Below, in pieces: positions 24,230 to 35,966 of a stretch of DNA of 64,000 bases. Location of the stretch: positions 49,130,501 to 49,194,500 of the forward strand of contig CM032232.1 in NCBI GenBank assembly GCA_019009955.1, in the 5' to 3' direction. How positions within the stretch are numbered: the stretch's first letter is position 1; each line of letters opens with the position of its first letter. This stretch comes from Riptortus pedestris. Taxonomy: Eukaryota > Arthropoda > Insecta > Hemiptera > Alydidae. Made by a program: the position numbers and the translations under genes. The notes under the pieces were generated by a model, which was not told where the DNA came from, ran no database searches, and saw only the letters and a list, made by a program, of their open reading frames with translations.

Positions 24230-24461
24230 ATACTAAAAACATGCACTGGAGATGGAAAATATTAAAATATTGAGGAGAGTGAAGCCTTACATAACAAATA
24301 ATTTTATTATTGACCAATCAACAGCAACGACGGGTGTAAACCCTAAACACTGGTACGAGGAAATGTCAAAATATTGTGCAAAGAAGAGCCTGCCAAAAAA
24401 AATACTATCTTCATATTCAGCCTCAAATGAATTTCCGGGCGAATCCGAGTAACTTAGTTAG
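24230..24461 (+). mobile_element. Helitron 3'-end fragment
   Basis: The 3' portion of the family: GTGAAGCCTTACATAACAAA, CCCTAAACACTGGTACGAGG, TCAGCCTCAAATGAATTTCC, a decayed hairpin (CCGGGCGAATCCGAG) and GTTAG|T in place of CTAG|T. The 5' half is absent. An open frame over this piece (24252-24452) is not a gene. Confidence 0.75.
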
Positions 24462-25099
24462 TGTATGATATATATAAAAAATATATATATCGGTTGGGAT
24501 TATAGATGAGAGATTTGCGTAGTGGGTTCTGAACTACCACTTAATCAAGGAGAGTCTGAAATGAGTTGTCTCCAGTAGACTGATGAGCCTAATTATGAAC
24601 CACAGGTCTGGGGTCAGTGGTCAGATCACTAAGGACCAAGGAAAATCAATGTCCTTCATGATACCCGTCGATTACCAAATTCATTTACTCCCACCATCCA
24701 GCTACCGTTGCAACAGTAGCAGGCTCAGGTTGCCAACTCATCCAAGTAATCACCATAGCACGAAAGAGGAGAATAGGACAGTAACTATAAAGACAGATAG
24801 TAAGAGTACATAAGATAGTAAAAATGGCCAGAATTGAGGTAGAGGCTCCCCCATTACGTATCTTCTATTTATTACCCCTCCAGACTAGGTCTTTAAAATG
24901 ACTCCTATAAAACTTCGACATCTCTTCTGTATTCATGGAATGCTTATTACGAGCATAAGATTAAGGCAAATTGCTCAAACATGTTCCTTCAAAATACGAA
25001 CAAAATTTCATATTTCGGCTTTCCTAAAAGGAATTCAGAATATTTATAGCAACTTTTTTTAAACATCATAATGTGTACAAAGCTTGTCATATAAATCTT
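24462..25099. other. no feature recognised
   Basis: Mixed-complexity DNA. The open frame at 24583-24813 (+) has no recognisable family, and I do not support it as a gene. Confidence 0.45.
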
Positions 25100-25147
25100 T
25101 TTGATCAGACACGTATAAAAAGATATTTTTATATGTGTCTGATCAAA
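25100..25147. repeat. near-perfect 48-bp hairpin
   Basis: TTTGATCAGACAC (25100-25112) is the exact reverse complement of GTGTCTGATCAAA (25135-25147). The pairing continues inward through GTATAAAAA/TTTTTATAT with one G-T pair, giving a 22-bp stem around a GATA loop. It lies about 50 bp 3' of the candidate minus-strand exon at 25201-25440. Confidence 0.85.
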
Positions 25148-25200
25148 CAACTTATCAGCAATAGAGGAATTATTTAAATATTAGTTCTTAAAAATGAGAG

Positions 25201-25440
25201 TCACTGTAGGCATCTATCAGCAACGGAATGTATAGATGAAAACGTTGATACGAAATCATTTTCGTAGCTCTGCATAGATTTAAATATATGAAACAATCTG
25301 AGCAAATTTCCATGTTCTATACATTTAAAAAACCACATTGAAAACTTCACGATCTGTGCAGAAATTCGACAGATATCCAAACACTCCACTCTTTGGGAAA
25401 AGGCAGGTACCACACGGTAAACTTGCTCCTTACTCAATTC
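25201..25440 (-). CDS. candidate terminal exon, unknown protein
   Basis: On the minus strand TTTTTAATTTTAG at about 25453-25441 makes a plausible acceptor. It is followed by an open frame to a TGA, with segments LSKEQVYRVVPAFSQRVE, CLDICRISAQIVKFSMWFF and SMQSYENDFVSTFSSIHSV. The composition is richer and less T-biased than intron nearby. The open frame extends upstream through T-rich sequence, which looks intronic. I recognise no domain and found no partner exon, so it could be a chance frame or an old gene fragment. Confidence 0.25.
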   Translation of the reverse strand, partial: ELSKEQVYRVVPAFSQRVECLDICRISAQIVKFSMWFFKCIEHGNLLRLFHIFKSMQSYENDFVSTFSSIHSVADRCLQ

Positions 25441-25877
25441 TAAAATTAAAAATAATAGATTAAGCTGTAGCAACAAACATTCTGACGTTATAAACGAAAC
25501 AGAGCTAAACATTTTTGAAAAGATTTGAGAAAAATTAAGAAGGATAAATAATTTAAAATTTACCAATAATGAGTGCAAATGTCAAAATAAAGACAACTTT
25601 GTTCTAACTCATTCCAAGAAGGTATATTTTTTTCTTGAATCTATAATTCAGTTTAAATCAAAACAGAAGTATTTCACAACGATATTTCTTCCTCGTGTTC
25701 TTGTTTTATCACAATTAAATAACTAGAAAATAAATAGTTCACAAAAGCTTCATTAGACTACACACTGTACTAATGCCGAAAAGTTGCAGGAGGGGAAACT
25801 CAAGTCATCTACCTAGTCCGTTCTTGAACAGAACATGACCTAACCTCTCGACCCTGCAGTAAATTACTACCTTCAGA

Positions 25878-26334
25878 ACCAACAACACACTACGACAAAA
25901 GCTGAGAAATGACATCGAGAACAAGGACGTCTACAACATGAATGGAGTATATAGAATCACGTGCAGCTGCAACAACACGTACATTGGACAAACTGGGAGG
26001 GGACTGAAAACTAGATACACCGAACACATATGCTCATTCAGGCTAAATAAACGAGACTCTTAACTTCGCCAACCACTTGAACGATCACTGCCACGACTCT
26101 AGAAGTATATCCGACAGTATGAAACTTCTACAGAGACAAACGAAAGGACGAAGATTGGACATACTCGAGAACATGGAGATTTACAAACAACGAACATTCA
26201 ATGGAGACATTATTAACGAACAGCTCAACACCAGCTCAGACACGATATTCAGACCATTGAAACTACTCAAACGGAAAACGCCAACTGACGGACACACGCA
26301 GGAGTATCAACAGACGAAGCGACGACCTATGTAG
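25878..26334 (+). pseudogene. GIY-YIG nuclease end of a Penelope-like element
   Basis: It reads NNTLRQKLRNDIENKDVYN, MNGVYRITCSCN and NTYIGQTGRGLKTRYTEH, the GIY-YIG core with GVY and YIG, the Arg of TGR and the Glu of TEH. After KRDS the frame shifts by one into NFANHLNDHCHDSRS and MKLLQRQTKGRRLDILEN, then MEIYKQRTFNGDIINEQL, ending at 26334. This C-terminal layout is typical of the nuclease that follows PLE reverse transcriptases. No reverse transcriptase is visible upstream, so the copy is 5'-truncated. A hammerhead motif follows at 26653. Apart from the single frameshift the domain is well preserved. Confidence 0.82.
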
Positions 26335-26652
26335 ATCCAGATTCCATTTGATTATCCTTGATGTATACCAATAATTGTACACATATCACATTACACCTAT
26401 ATCTACACTTTAACAAATATACCAGTCCAACACACAAACATAAACACAAGAAACGTAAACAACCCAACATGGATGAGGACAACGACTCACCACATGAAAA
26501 CAATTAACCTGGACACTAGCTAATAACCTTCGCTTGACACATCTGAGGTAAGTAAACAGACTTGAACTAAAACGTAAACAAACTAATACGGTGACCAGAT
26601 GCATAAAACCTACTGACCAACAGACATCTAACTCAGTACAACTTTTTTGACG

Positions 26653-26690
26653 GGCTTGAAGATGGTGCCATCGCATCGAAAGCGCTTGCC
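26653..26690 (+). ncRNA. hammerhead ribozyme motif in a PLE 3' region (HHR-2)
   Basis: Stem I GGC (26653-26655)/GCC (26688-26690). Core TTGAAGA (26656-26662, one change from CTGAAGA), then an unpaired T. Stem II GGTG-CCATCG-CATC (26664-26677). GAAA at 26678-26681. Palindromic stem III AGCGCT (26681-26686). T at position 17. The layout, including the extra T before stem II, matches HHR-1. It sits about 320 bp after the GIY-YIG stop. The C3-to-U change suggests it is inactive now. Confidence 0.55.
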
Positions 26691-26694
26691 AGCT

Positions 26695-27592
26695 GTACTC
26701 GACCATCAGCCAGTGACGACGGTCTCCACCGACAGGTACGACAACAGTAATACACGATAGATTGGGAGCTTCCTTGAGTTTCTCAGAGTTTTGGCTATAA
26801 TGACCGAGATGAAGGCAGGCTCAGCGGCCAGGGAGAGCGAGGAAACCCAAACCTCTAACTACAAGGCAGTAACTTAACCTACAGTTTGATCAGTAACGGA
26901 CAGGAGAAAACGCCAAGCTGAATGGCATGTCCATTTCGGCAGGTGGTAAGCCGAAAGTTGCTGAGAGTGTTCAGTCATTTTAACATTATGCCAATATCAT
27001 GATGAGGCCTCTCCAATGGGGCTCCTCACTCATTTCAAACGACGGACCCATGACTCCTGAATATAGCAGTACATTCATGCAGGAACTATCATTCACTATC
27101 GGAAAAGGGTATTCCTATCCAGCGTAAGAGACTCGCCTAAGGAACGTACAGCAAGCTCAACCTGCGTAAGAGACTCATCATCACACAGTGTTATCAGCAC
27201 CACGGACATCAACAAACACCAGATATGAAGAAATCCAGCCTCGTTAGAAAGCATGATTCTAAGAATTTCAGGATCAATTATACACAAACGAAGTGTCACA
27301 TTTATGGAAGTAAATGTACATTCGATAGTTGAATGAATATTCATGGTTAAAATGTCTATGTCGAGGATCGGCTATTTGCATTTCGTAGAACAATACTGTC
27401 CAGCAAGTAAATGTTGTTTCTAGCATAAGTCAATGATAATTGATATACAGCTATTGTATCTCAAGACAACTTGTCGAACAGACAAATATGAAGCAGTCAG
27501 TTATAGCACTATATTGAAGATTGGTCTAAATGAAGTCTTTATCAAGGCCTACTATGGATAATTCAGCTGTTATTGTATCTAGCAGGGGGAGT
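26695..27592. other. possible remainder of PLE 3' region, otherwise unassigned
   Basis: Less AT-rich to about 27060, then ordinary. The sequence ATGATGAGGCCTCTCCAATG near 26999 recalls a hammerhead box but lacks the GAAA partner. The minus-strand open frame at 27096-27344 has no recognisable family. Confidence 0.35.
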
Positions 27593-28130
27593 AATGAAGC
27601 AGATTTTCTACGTGATGGTATGGAACATAGAAATCACCATTCTATTCTCCATTTCTCCGTATCCCTCCATATACAAGAAACATGAAATTAAAGCACAACA
27701 TAAGATATTTAGTGATATAATAGTTTAAAGTGAAAATTGCATGTAGAGCTTCATAAAGTCTAAAAGGGTATAAATTGTAATAACTTTCAGTTAACATATG
27801 AATTACATTCAAATGTATAGAATGAGAATAATTTGTGTAAATAACATACTTGTACTTAACATACTTTATAGTTGTTGCACAAATATTGAGGTAAATAACG
27901 CAAATAACAAGGCTGATTTCATAAATTTTCTGTGGTGACGCTTAATACAGATTTATAGCATTATCAATTTTCCCCCTCCACTAAATGTCTATCTCACTCA
28001 TCAGTGTTAAGCCATTTAACCAACACCGTGTATAGTTTCATATGAAATGTTCAAATCTCAAGTTTGATCAAAATTAAACAAGCATGGTTAATATGTGTGT
28101 GTTTTCTTCTACGTGATAGAATTTGTGGTT
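27593..28130 (+). mobile_element. Helentron-like fragment, diverged
   Basis: AAGCAGATTTTCTACGTGAT at the left and TCAAATCTCAAGTTTGATCA near 28052 match the family subterminal segment and the segment before the TA tract. The hairpin end and palindromic end are not seen. Confidence 0.45.
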
Positions 28131-28744
28131 TAATATGGTGTGAAATGTATCAAGAATGTCTAATGCTAAAATCCACGTGGGAAGCCTGCATACAGAAATG
28201 GCGAGGCAGACTTATTCTTTTCTGAAAATATCGACCTCAAATTATCATTAGATTTTAATTTTTTTGGAGATTAGATGGAGATATCTGCTTGTTTAGTGAA
28301 ATTTATAAATGAATTCTACGGTTATAGCAGAATGTCGCTACATCTATTTTATATCAGAAAATTAGTATTATATTAATCAGGAATTATGAATTTCATAAGA
28401 ACATTTAGAGAATTTATTGAAAGAGAGGCCAACCACTTAGACGCATATGTTATTCCATTAAAAATGTCGATGACTGATATCCTAATTTATATTCATGAAG
28501 CGATTGAAAAGGCGAGCGGTGAGCATTCGGTTCGCATGTAAATGTAACTCCATCCGGGGATAGAGCCCGCCCCGTTTGTGAGATACATAACTCATGTATC
28601 TGAATTGTCCTCAACACACATCATGCATAAATATTTCAAAAATGATTACAAATTTCACCGCACATACGAACTCAAATAAATATGAAAAATATATTTGAGA
28701 ATAAATGTGCAGTCCATCAAATTTCACAAGAAAAAATAATGTTA

Positions 28745-28885
28745 TAATGAAAATAATTGTTTTCGAAGATCGAAATCATTATCAAACTCGATAATTAAAC
28801 ATTGTATGTAAGATTGAAGATTAAATTCGTTAGCGGCAAAAATCGACCCAGTGGGAGGGGGGATTGACATCTCCAAATATACGTA
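28745..28885 (-). mobile_element. Helentron-like fragment, reverse
   Basis: ATCATTATCAAACTCGATAA, AAATTCGTTAGCGGCAAAAA and CGACCCAGTGGGAGGGGGGA are the reverse of the family interior (compare 36015-36110). Both ends are missing. Confidence 0.6.
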
Positions 28886-29035
28886 ATATTGGGTACCAAA
28901 ATCAGACTACTTATAAGAGCTGTAAATACGCAGATGGATCATAATATTTTATATTATAAATTATTCTGAAAGCTGTAAAGAAACTTTAGTAAGTACAGGG
29001 TGTATAAAAAGAATCATACGGTTTCAAAAAATCAA

Positions 29036-29506
29036 TCAAAAAAATAATTGTTCTGTTATTTGAGATATTTGGGTGAACCACGTACTGTTGGAAAGAGGAT
29101 ACTCTATAGTTTTACATGGTTCCCGCAACGTAGCAGCAGTGTGCGTTCGTGGAACGCCCACTTCAGGTCCAATAAAAATGCCCTCTGGACAAGAGAAAAC
29201 TTTTAGTGTTATATGTTTTCCACAGTGAGAGTACAACTGTTCCAAAGTGAATTTCTTAGTACGAATGGTGTTGATCCTCCTACTGCCCAGAGCATTAGAC
29301 GTGGCATGAACTATTCCGAAAAATAGGTTGTTTGTGTAAAGGGAAATGGTCGGGACGTCCCCCAGTGTAACTGAGGAATTGCTCTTAGCCCAGAAGTGAG
29401 ATTCAGAAATTATATTTTGATTTCTCAATAAACATCCAACGCAGAGAGAAATAAGAAAATATTCTAGCTTAAAATTTGATAGTCTCCTCCGGAACCCTAA
29501 ATCCAT
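29036..29506 (-). pseudogene. unassigned 156-codon frame, possible DNA transposon remnant
   Basis: A minus-strand open frame from MDLGFRRRLSNFKLEYFL to ITEQLFF, with segments KKFTLEQLYSHCGKHITLK and PEVGVPRTHTAATLREPC. Just beyond its stop lies CAGGGTGTATAAAAAGAATC (complement near 28996), which looks like the terminal repeat of many arthropod DNA transposons. I see no DDE motif and no matching repeat at the other end, so the class is a guess. Confidence 0.3.
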
Positions 29507-29759
29507 AAGTCTGAACTATATTGAATCTTAGCAAAGGAAACAGATCAGGATAAATAGATTCTGGGGCATAAGGAATTCGCGCCCTTATGTCTGCTTCCTC
29601 CATATATTCCATCTTCCCCCTCGCCTTATTTCTTCAAGACGACTCATTCTGTCTAATCCACCCATTTTGTTTTCCATTTTTATCGTTCAGCAAATTCTTG
29701 TCTCATAAATATCGAGCATAGTAAAGAACAAATAAAAGTTACTAGCACGTCAACAGAAT

Positions 29760-30316
29760 ATACATATAAAACCCGAAAGAAAAAAAAACCAATTGCTGAA
29801 ATATATTTGAATATAATATATTGATTATGAGAATACAGGGGGATAATCAGAACGTATTTGAATGTATCTCATTTAGAAACAATCTGTTGAACATAATATT
29901 TGGTATTTCTACTTGTAACAAGACGGTTCGTGATTTGTAGGCTTATTCATAACGTGCGATAACAAAAGAGATGGGGTTTATTAATGGCCAAAAATTTAAA
30001 AATGCAAATATCTCAGTTAATATTTGAGATAGAGTAAGAATGCATATAATAATATTTTATAAGAGTAATTTAATTTGCAATAAGATTGGTTACGTAAAAT
30101 TTTTCGATCCGACTAAAGTAACAGAGACAACCCTCTAACCCCCCCCCCCCCTTTGTTTGAACTGATCTTTCATCTTACAAAAAACGATCAAGTTTGACAA
30201 CGATTAAAAAAAAACTGAAAAAAAAAAATTGCGGTCGCTAGAACATTGACAGACATAAGTATATATATAATTTTGAACGGACCTCATTTTCGTCATCTCC
30301 TGGATAGGATCGATGG
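29760..30316 (+). mobile_element. Helentron-like fragment (interior to 3' part)
   Basis: ACGTATTTGAATGTATCTCA, AAATATCTCAGTTAATATTT, GATCCGACTAAAGTAACAGA, a C-run near 30142, ATTGCGGTCGCTAGAACATT, a short TA tract and TTTTGAACGGACCTCATTTT through GGATAGGATCGATGGG match the family. Both termini are missing. Confidence 0.7.
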
Positions 30317-33300
30317 GTAAAGCTAAGAAAGACGGAAGGAGTGAAGCACTTGTTTTAGCTTAGCAATATTATTAATTAACAATTAATGATTTTTGTTAAA
30401 ATGATTTATTCAAGAACTATATGGACAGAATGAATCATTTATGATATAGGTTCAAATAATTTAATATAATTTAAGTCTTGCATCTTTAAAAGTTCATACA
30501 TTTATTTTAACTTTTTAAAAACTAATTTTCGTTGGATTGTGTATCTAAAAAAATGCATAACATCAATAACGTAGATGAGAAAGCAAGGGACGAATAAAGA
30601 TTAATAAAGGAGGTAATCTGAACTTTAGACGGAACTTATCGGCTGTTGAGGCAGATTGATTAGAGATAATGCTAATTGATTAGGGCTAATTCCTCGAACA
30701 GACAGACGTACTTATGGGAGGAGACCAGATGTTCTACTCCAACAAATTACCAACGCTAATCATTCAGCAAGCTAGGAGCTGTGTCATTGAAAAACGACTG
30801 TCAAAGCTGCGTAATCTGCAGTGATATATTATTTTGTGGCCACATAGATGAAGTTTGTCTGCTGCTGTGTTCAGTTTTTATTGTAGTCACCCTTTGCCCC
30901 AAATTTCAGTTTATGACACAAATGTTTCAGTAGTAGAGAAGTAAGAAAGAAATATAAATAGTTATAGAAAAAGTGAATCAGTCTACGAAGCATAACAATG
31001 AACCACTTCCAAAATAAATAAATAAAATAACCAATCTAAGTAACTATTGTGAAATGGGGAGAATGTCCAGAAGCATTTGGACTCAAATGAAATCAAATGT
31101 GTAAGCCGTAAATGAGATGTCAATGATAAAGAGAAAAGGAGGTTGAAGCTTATTGAGCAGACATTCGGAGACAACAATTTGGTCTTTTGGTCACAAGTGT
31201 ATGTGAAAAAAAAATGATTGAGCCTATGTGAAAAGAAAACGCAGCGAATGATCTATGTCATAAGTGAGTATAGTAAGAGAATAAGCCTAGGATGCTGATG
31301 GTGAGTCATTATAAACAATAAGAAAGCCGGCGCCATGGAGTTAAACATATGGTATAAATAAAAGGGAAGTCAATCTTCAGATAGATATTTGCAGAGCCAA
31401 GTCAATAAGCATGGGGAGGAGTCGAGTGGCTTGGAGCGCCGATGTAGTAATAAAAACAAAGGGGAAAACTTAACACTATAATGGTGACCAAATGTTTCTC
31501 AAACAATGCAACAGAATTGTTTTACTAATATATTTGTTTCACGACTAAAGCAACGAAAAAGAAAACAACCCCGGTTTAATATTCAATATTTAGTAGTAAA
31601 TACAGTGTACTAATTTTATGCGTACAAATGTAAAATCCTCTTAATTTAAACTCAGAATTTTAACTTTCTGAAGAAATATAAAAGTTTGGAGTTTTCCCAG
31701 TCTAAAGCTGTGAGTAATGAGGATAACAAGCGAGAACAAAATTGAAATTGTGCACATCTCTGTGTCAATACATCAGATCAAAACCTTTTATACGCCTTTG
31801 CAGACATTTTTATGACAAATAAAATGGTTATACATACATTAACAGGTTATACATATATTTTCGGTACCCAAAATAGAAAAGAAAAAAATAGCAATTTCGT
31901 GTTTCCGTCCTCACAAAAGTCCTTCTCCCACAAGTTTTCAAAAAACGTTTCGGCTTTTGTAGAACAGCAATCTGGTTTGGTATGTGGTTGGGAAATGTAT
32001 TGTACCCAACTCTTATGTGACATTATAATTAAGAATATGAAATATAATATGTTAAGAATACAACAAAATAAAATCAACAGTAGTAGTTTAATGGCCGCAG
32101 ATGTAAGAGTACTTTTAATGCACTCAATAAAATGGCATATCGACGTTTATAAAACATTTTTACACCGAATTAAATAAAGAGGAAGAAATGAGTTAGTATC
32201 AAGGAGGTAGGGAGGATATACTCAGTCAAGTTACTTCTAATTAAAATATTAATGCGAAAAAAGCAATAAATGGGACGAAACAACTGCAAGATCACTTTAT
32301 TTGTACGGAACAATAAAATTTAATCTACACTAAGCACTGAAAACAGCCAAATTAATGATCCAGTCAAAATTGTATTTAAGTCTCGAATATTACAAGAACG
32401 ATTCTCATCTAATTACTTATCGCGTAATAGAGTCCCCCCTTCCCAAAAAAAACAGTTATTGCTACAAAATTTAATAGAAACAAGTAAATTTTGGACCGCG
32501 ATGAAAGAAAAACAGATTAAAAAGTAATTTACTTTACAATGCCAAAGAATAATAAGTGGGGTTCATGGAAAAATTAAAAAAAAATATTTTAATGGAATGA
32601 AGACCTTGACCTCCTCAAAAATAGCAATTAAAGAATGTTTTAGATACTTCAAAAGATAAAGAAATATTTGTTTATATTTATAGGGGTAGACTTTAATTAC
32701 GCAATACCAGAAATTGTACAATTAGACATAAAATAAAGATAAATAAAACTGATAAAATAGGAGAAGTGACCAGGTACTGATTTTCCTCGAATTAGAATAT
32801 GATACGCTGATGCACTCATTTCACCATCTATTCTCTATTTCTCCCGCAGGAAGAGGCCTTTGTAAACAGGACTTAAAATGTTCGTTAGAGTAGAGATGTT
32901 TATATATTTGAAATTATTTTATTATTATTGCAGTAATGATTAACTGATTAACTAATCACGATCCACCTGAAATTAACATTTTCTGAATCACATTCTTAAT
33001 TCTCCTGCCCTCAATAGACATGTGTTTTAAACACAGAAATACACATATTTATAGAGGCAGAATTAAATTAAATATTGCATGAAACCGACAAGAAAGCTCA
33101 GTGATAGTAAAATAGAAAATGTTTGATTAAACCACACAGGAATCAGAAAAGCAACGGAACACCATCGAAAGTAACTTTGGGACTAAACCGTGAAGAGAAT
33201 GTATTCGATTTAAATTACACAACTACAATATATCAAAATACGTAAAACTATATATATATATAAATAGCACGTGTATGAGTAAATAATTAACAACATAATA

Positions 33301-34601
33301 ATAAATTTCATTTAAATACTGGGTAATACTACTTTGAATGGATGGATATTAATACGCAATGTAATTTAGCTGAATAGATAAAACTCAATATTTCCTCCTT
33401 TACTTTTAGAAGTTTGAAGAAAGCGGAGCTCCATCTTAAGCAGCACGGTCCACAGCTAATACCTCAGTATACACACAAGTCCTCCCTAAGGTAATCCATA
33501 CATCGCTGCCTAATCCTCCCTGCCCACCTGGCTACCCCTTACAGCATTTTTACAGCAAATATTATGAAGAAAACACAAGGATTTGAAGGCACCATATCTT
33601 TAATTACACGAGATCTACACTTCATTAGTTGGTTTGAGGTGTTCTCTCGATTTTGAATAACCTCAAAATTCAGGAATACTGGCTTAAATTCAGCATGAGT
33701 CCATAGAGTCATAAAGACTATAATACAAATACAAATTACATCAGAATAGGTCTGGACCAATAAAATACACAGGGCTAGAACGAGATTAGTTCGAACGAAC
33801 TCAAGATTTTAGAAACAATAATGGGCAATGTAAGAAAAATAACAGTTGAGAACTTTAGGTCAAAATAATCAATAATAAAGCAGACGTTTCGTAGACATTC
33901 TCTAACTTTACTTTATACAGCCATAAATTGTAAACTTTTCTTCTTTATTATTAGCGCACCTGGAACCTAAATAAAGAGGTCACTGACAGTGACGTTAGAG
34001 TGACTAAGGAGATTACGGGGACGTTATTTGTCCTTTTATTCATCTTTGATGTTGGAATATATTGAGAAGGAGACAAGAAGCAATTTGAATATATAAGACT
34101 ATTTGTTAGAGCTCAATTTGCGCAGGAGATCTACTTGTATAGATAAGGCTGCGCTCTCCCAATTAGTCGAGGTGAAAACCCCATTGAGGGAATTTTTGCC
34201 CGCTGTTATTTCAAAGCATCGACCATACCGCTCCTTAACCTCTATAATAAGGGCAAACATAATAATTCGAACAAATTCAAATATCAACTTAATTGATACT
34301 TTTGAATATAAGGCAATGACTAAAGGACTCCATATAGCTGAGCTCACGTGATTTTATTTCTTCAAAATTTCTTCAAATCTTCTGTCAGTACAAAAAAAAA
34401 AAAATGGATTTTATTTTATTATTTATTTATTTAGACTTCTAAAAATAAAAATGCAAATAATTATAAGGTAGGTGATTTGAAATTATACGGTCCAACTTAT
34501 CCGATTTCCCTCATTAATCTTAAGTACTACAAGAAACAGTTAAATATTGAATTAGAACACGATCAAATGTAAAATGGAGAGTAATAACCTACCTACCTAC
34601 T
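30317..34601. other. long AT-rich stretch without a supported gene
   Basis: I read both strands and found no domain or RNA. The longest frame (31812-32177, +, 121 codons) contains no recognisable motif. Overlapping plus and minus frames at 34099-34351 are equally open and therefore not convincing. Simple repeats are short here. Confidence 0.5.
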
Positions 34602-34602
34602 A

Positions 34603-34687
<85 letters not shown>
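34602..34687. repeat. (TA)n(TG)n microsatellite
   Basis: TA run broken by ACATAT, then TATGTATG and a TG run to about 34687. A simple repeat 50 bp from a Helentron-like end. Confidence 0.9.
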
Positions 34688-34691
<4 letters not shown>

Positions 34692-34863
34692 AGAGGATGG
34701 TTACGTATGTATATATAGATAGATATACATATGGTTTTAGCAGATTTCCCTTAAGGGAAATCAGCTATTGAGGTTGTACTCATGACGGAATTTTCGAAAT
34801 TTTTCTTCAAATGTCCATCGATCCTACCTAGTAGATGACGAAAATGAAGTCCGTTCAAAACTG

Positions 34864-34925
<62 letters not shown>

Positions 34926-34926
<1 letters not shown>

Positions 34927-35925
34927 TAGCTCAGATACCCGGCTTCGCCCGGGAATTCCCGTTGTTGGCATTTGTTAATAATAAAATTATTTTTTTATGT
35001 AAGTCTTCACTGTCCTCCATATTTCCCGTAGACAAATAGACAATGAAATATCCCGAATTTTTATTTCAGTCCTCCCTTATAACCCCCACTCCTGTTCTAA
35101 CCTAAAAATTTTAATATAGCTTATAATCATGGAAGAATTAATGCTAATTGACATACCGAGTTTTTCTAAGTTCGGTTGACTCGTCAATGAAATAGTTGAC
35201 TCCCGCTTTAGTTTATAGTGTATATCTCGTTTATACTTTGTTAAAAGACAAAAATGAATATGACTTATGTTACTCTAAATAACAAAATTAACAACTTTTG
35301 TTATGTTCATATTTGCCGAAAATGCAATAGGAAACGAAATATCGCTATTATTAATTTCAGGCCTTCCTTATAACCCCCACTCCTGCCCGTTCCTAGAAAT
35401 GTTAGTATGGGTTATTATAAGGAAGGCGTTAGTGCTAATTCACTTACCGAGTTTTATTTAGTTCGGTTGAGTCGTTTGTGCCAAATAAAAATGCTCACTT
35501 CCGCTATAGGTTTTAGCGTATATCTTGTTTATAATACGTTATACGAAAAAAGTGTATATAACAAAAGTTACTCTAAATAACAAAATAAACAACTTTTGTT
35601 ATGTTCATACTTGCCGAAAAACCAATAGGAAACGAAATATAGCTATTTTTAATTTCAGGCCTCCCTTATAACCCCCACTCCTGTTCGTCTCAGAGAATAT
35701 TAATATAGCCTAAAGTCTAAGTTGGGCTAGTAGTAATATACATACCAAGTTTCATAAAATTCGGTTCAGCAGTTTATGCGTGAAAAGGTAACAAACAAAC
35801 AAACAAACATACACAAAAGAAACAAAATGCAGTTATGGTGTCTATGACATGTGAAACGAAAAGTTATCGTGAAATTTCGCGAAAAAAATCAATGTACAGA
35901 CAGAGGTTACAATTTTATATATATA
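34926..35925 (-). mobile_element. Helitron-like element, short form, copy H4 (nested)
   Basis: At the left, CTAG (34926-34929), TCAGATA and the hairpin CCCGGCTTCGCCCGGG form the 3' end on the minus strand. At the right, CAGACAGAGGTTACAATTTT is the 5' end. It contains modules with the 12-bp inverted repeat ATAACAAAAGTT/AACTTTTGTTAT (35558-35569 and 35591-35602) and the AAACAAACAAACAAAC stretch. It is non-coding, about 1.0 kb, inserted in the TA tract of a Helentron-like copy. Confidence 0.87.
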
Positions 35926-35966
35926 CTAGCTAAAAAAATCAATGTACAGACAGAGGTTACAATCAC
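35926..35966 (-). mobile_element. minimal Helitron remnant (3' CTAG fused to 5' end)
   Basis: CTAGCTAAAAAAATCAATGT followed by ACAGACAGAGGTTACAATCA joins the first bases of the 3' end directly to the 5' end, with the interior missing. It abuts H4. Confidence 0.6.

Noticed and set aside
26999..27045. ATGATGAGGCC region as a further hammerhead
   Set aside because: The first core base is changed and the GAAA box is missing. Only one weak stem can be drawn.
30983..34351. Several open frames of 64-121 codons
   Set aside because: None carries a recognisable motif. Overlapping frames on both strands are equally open, as expected by chance in AT-rich DNA.
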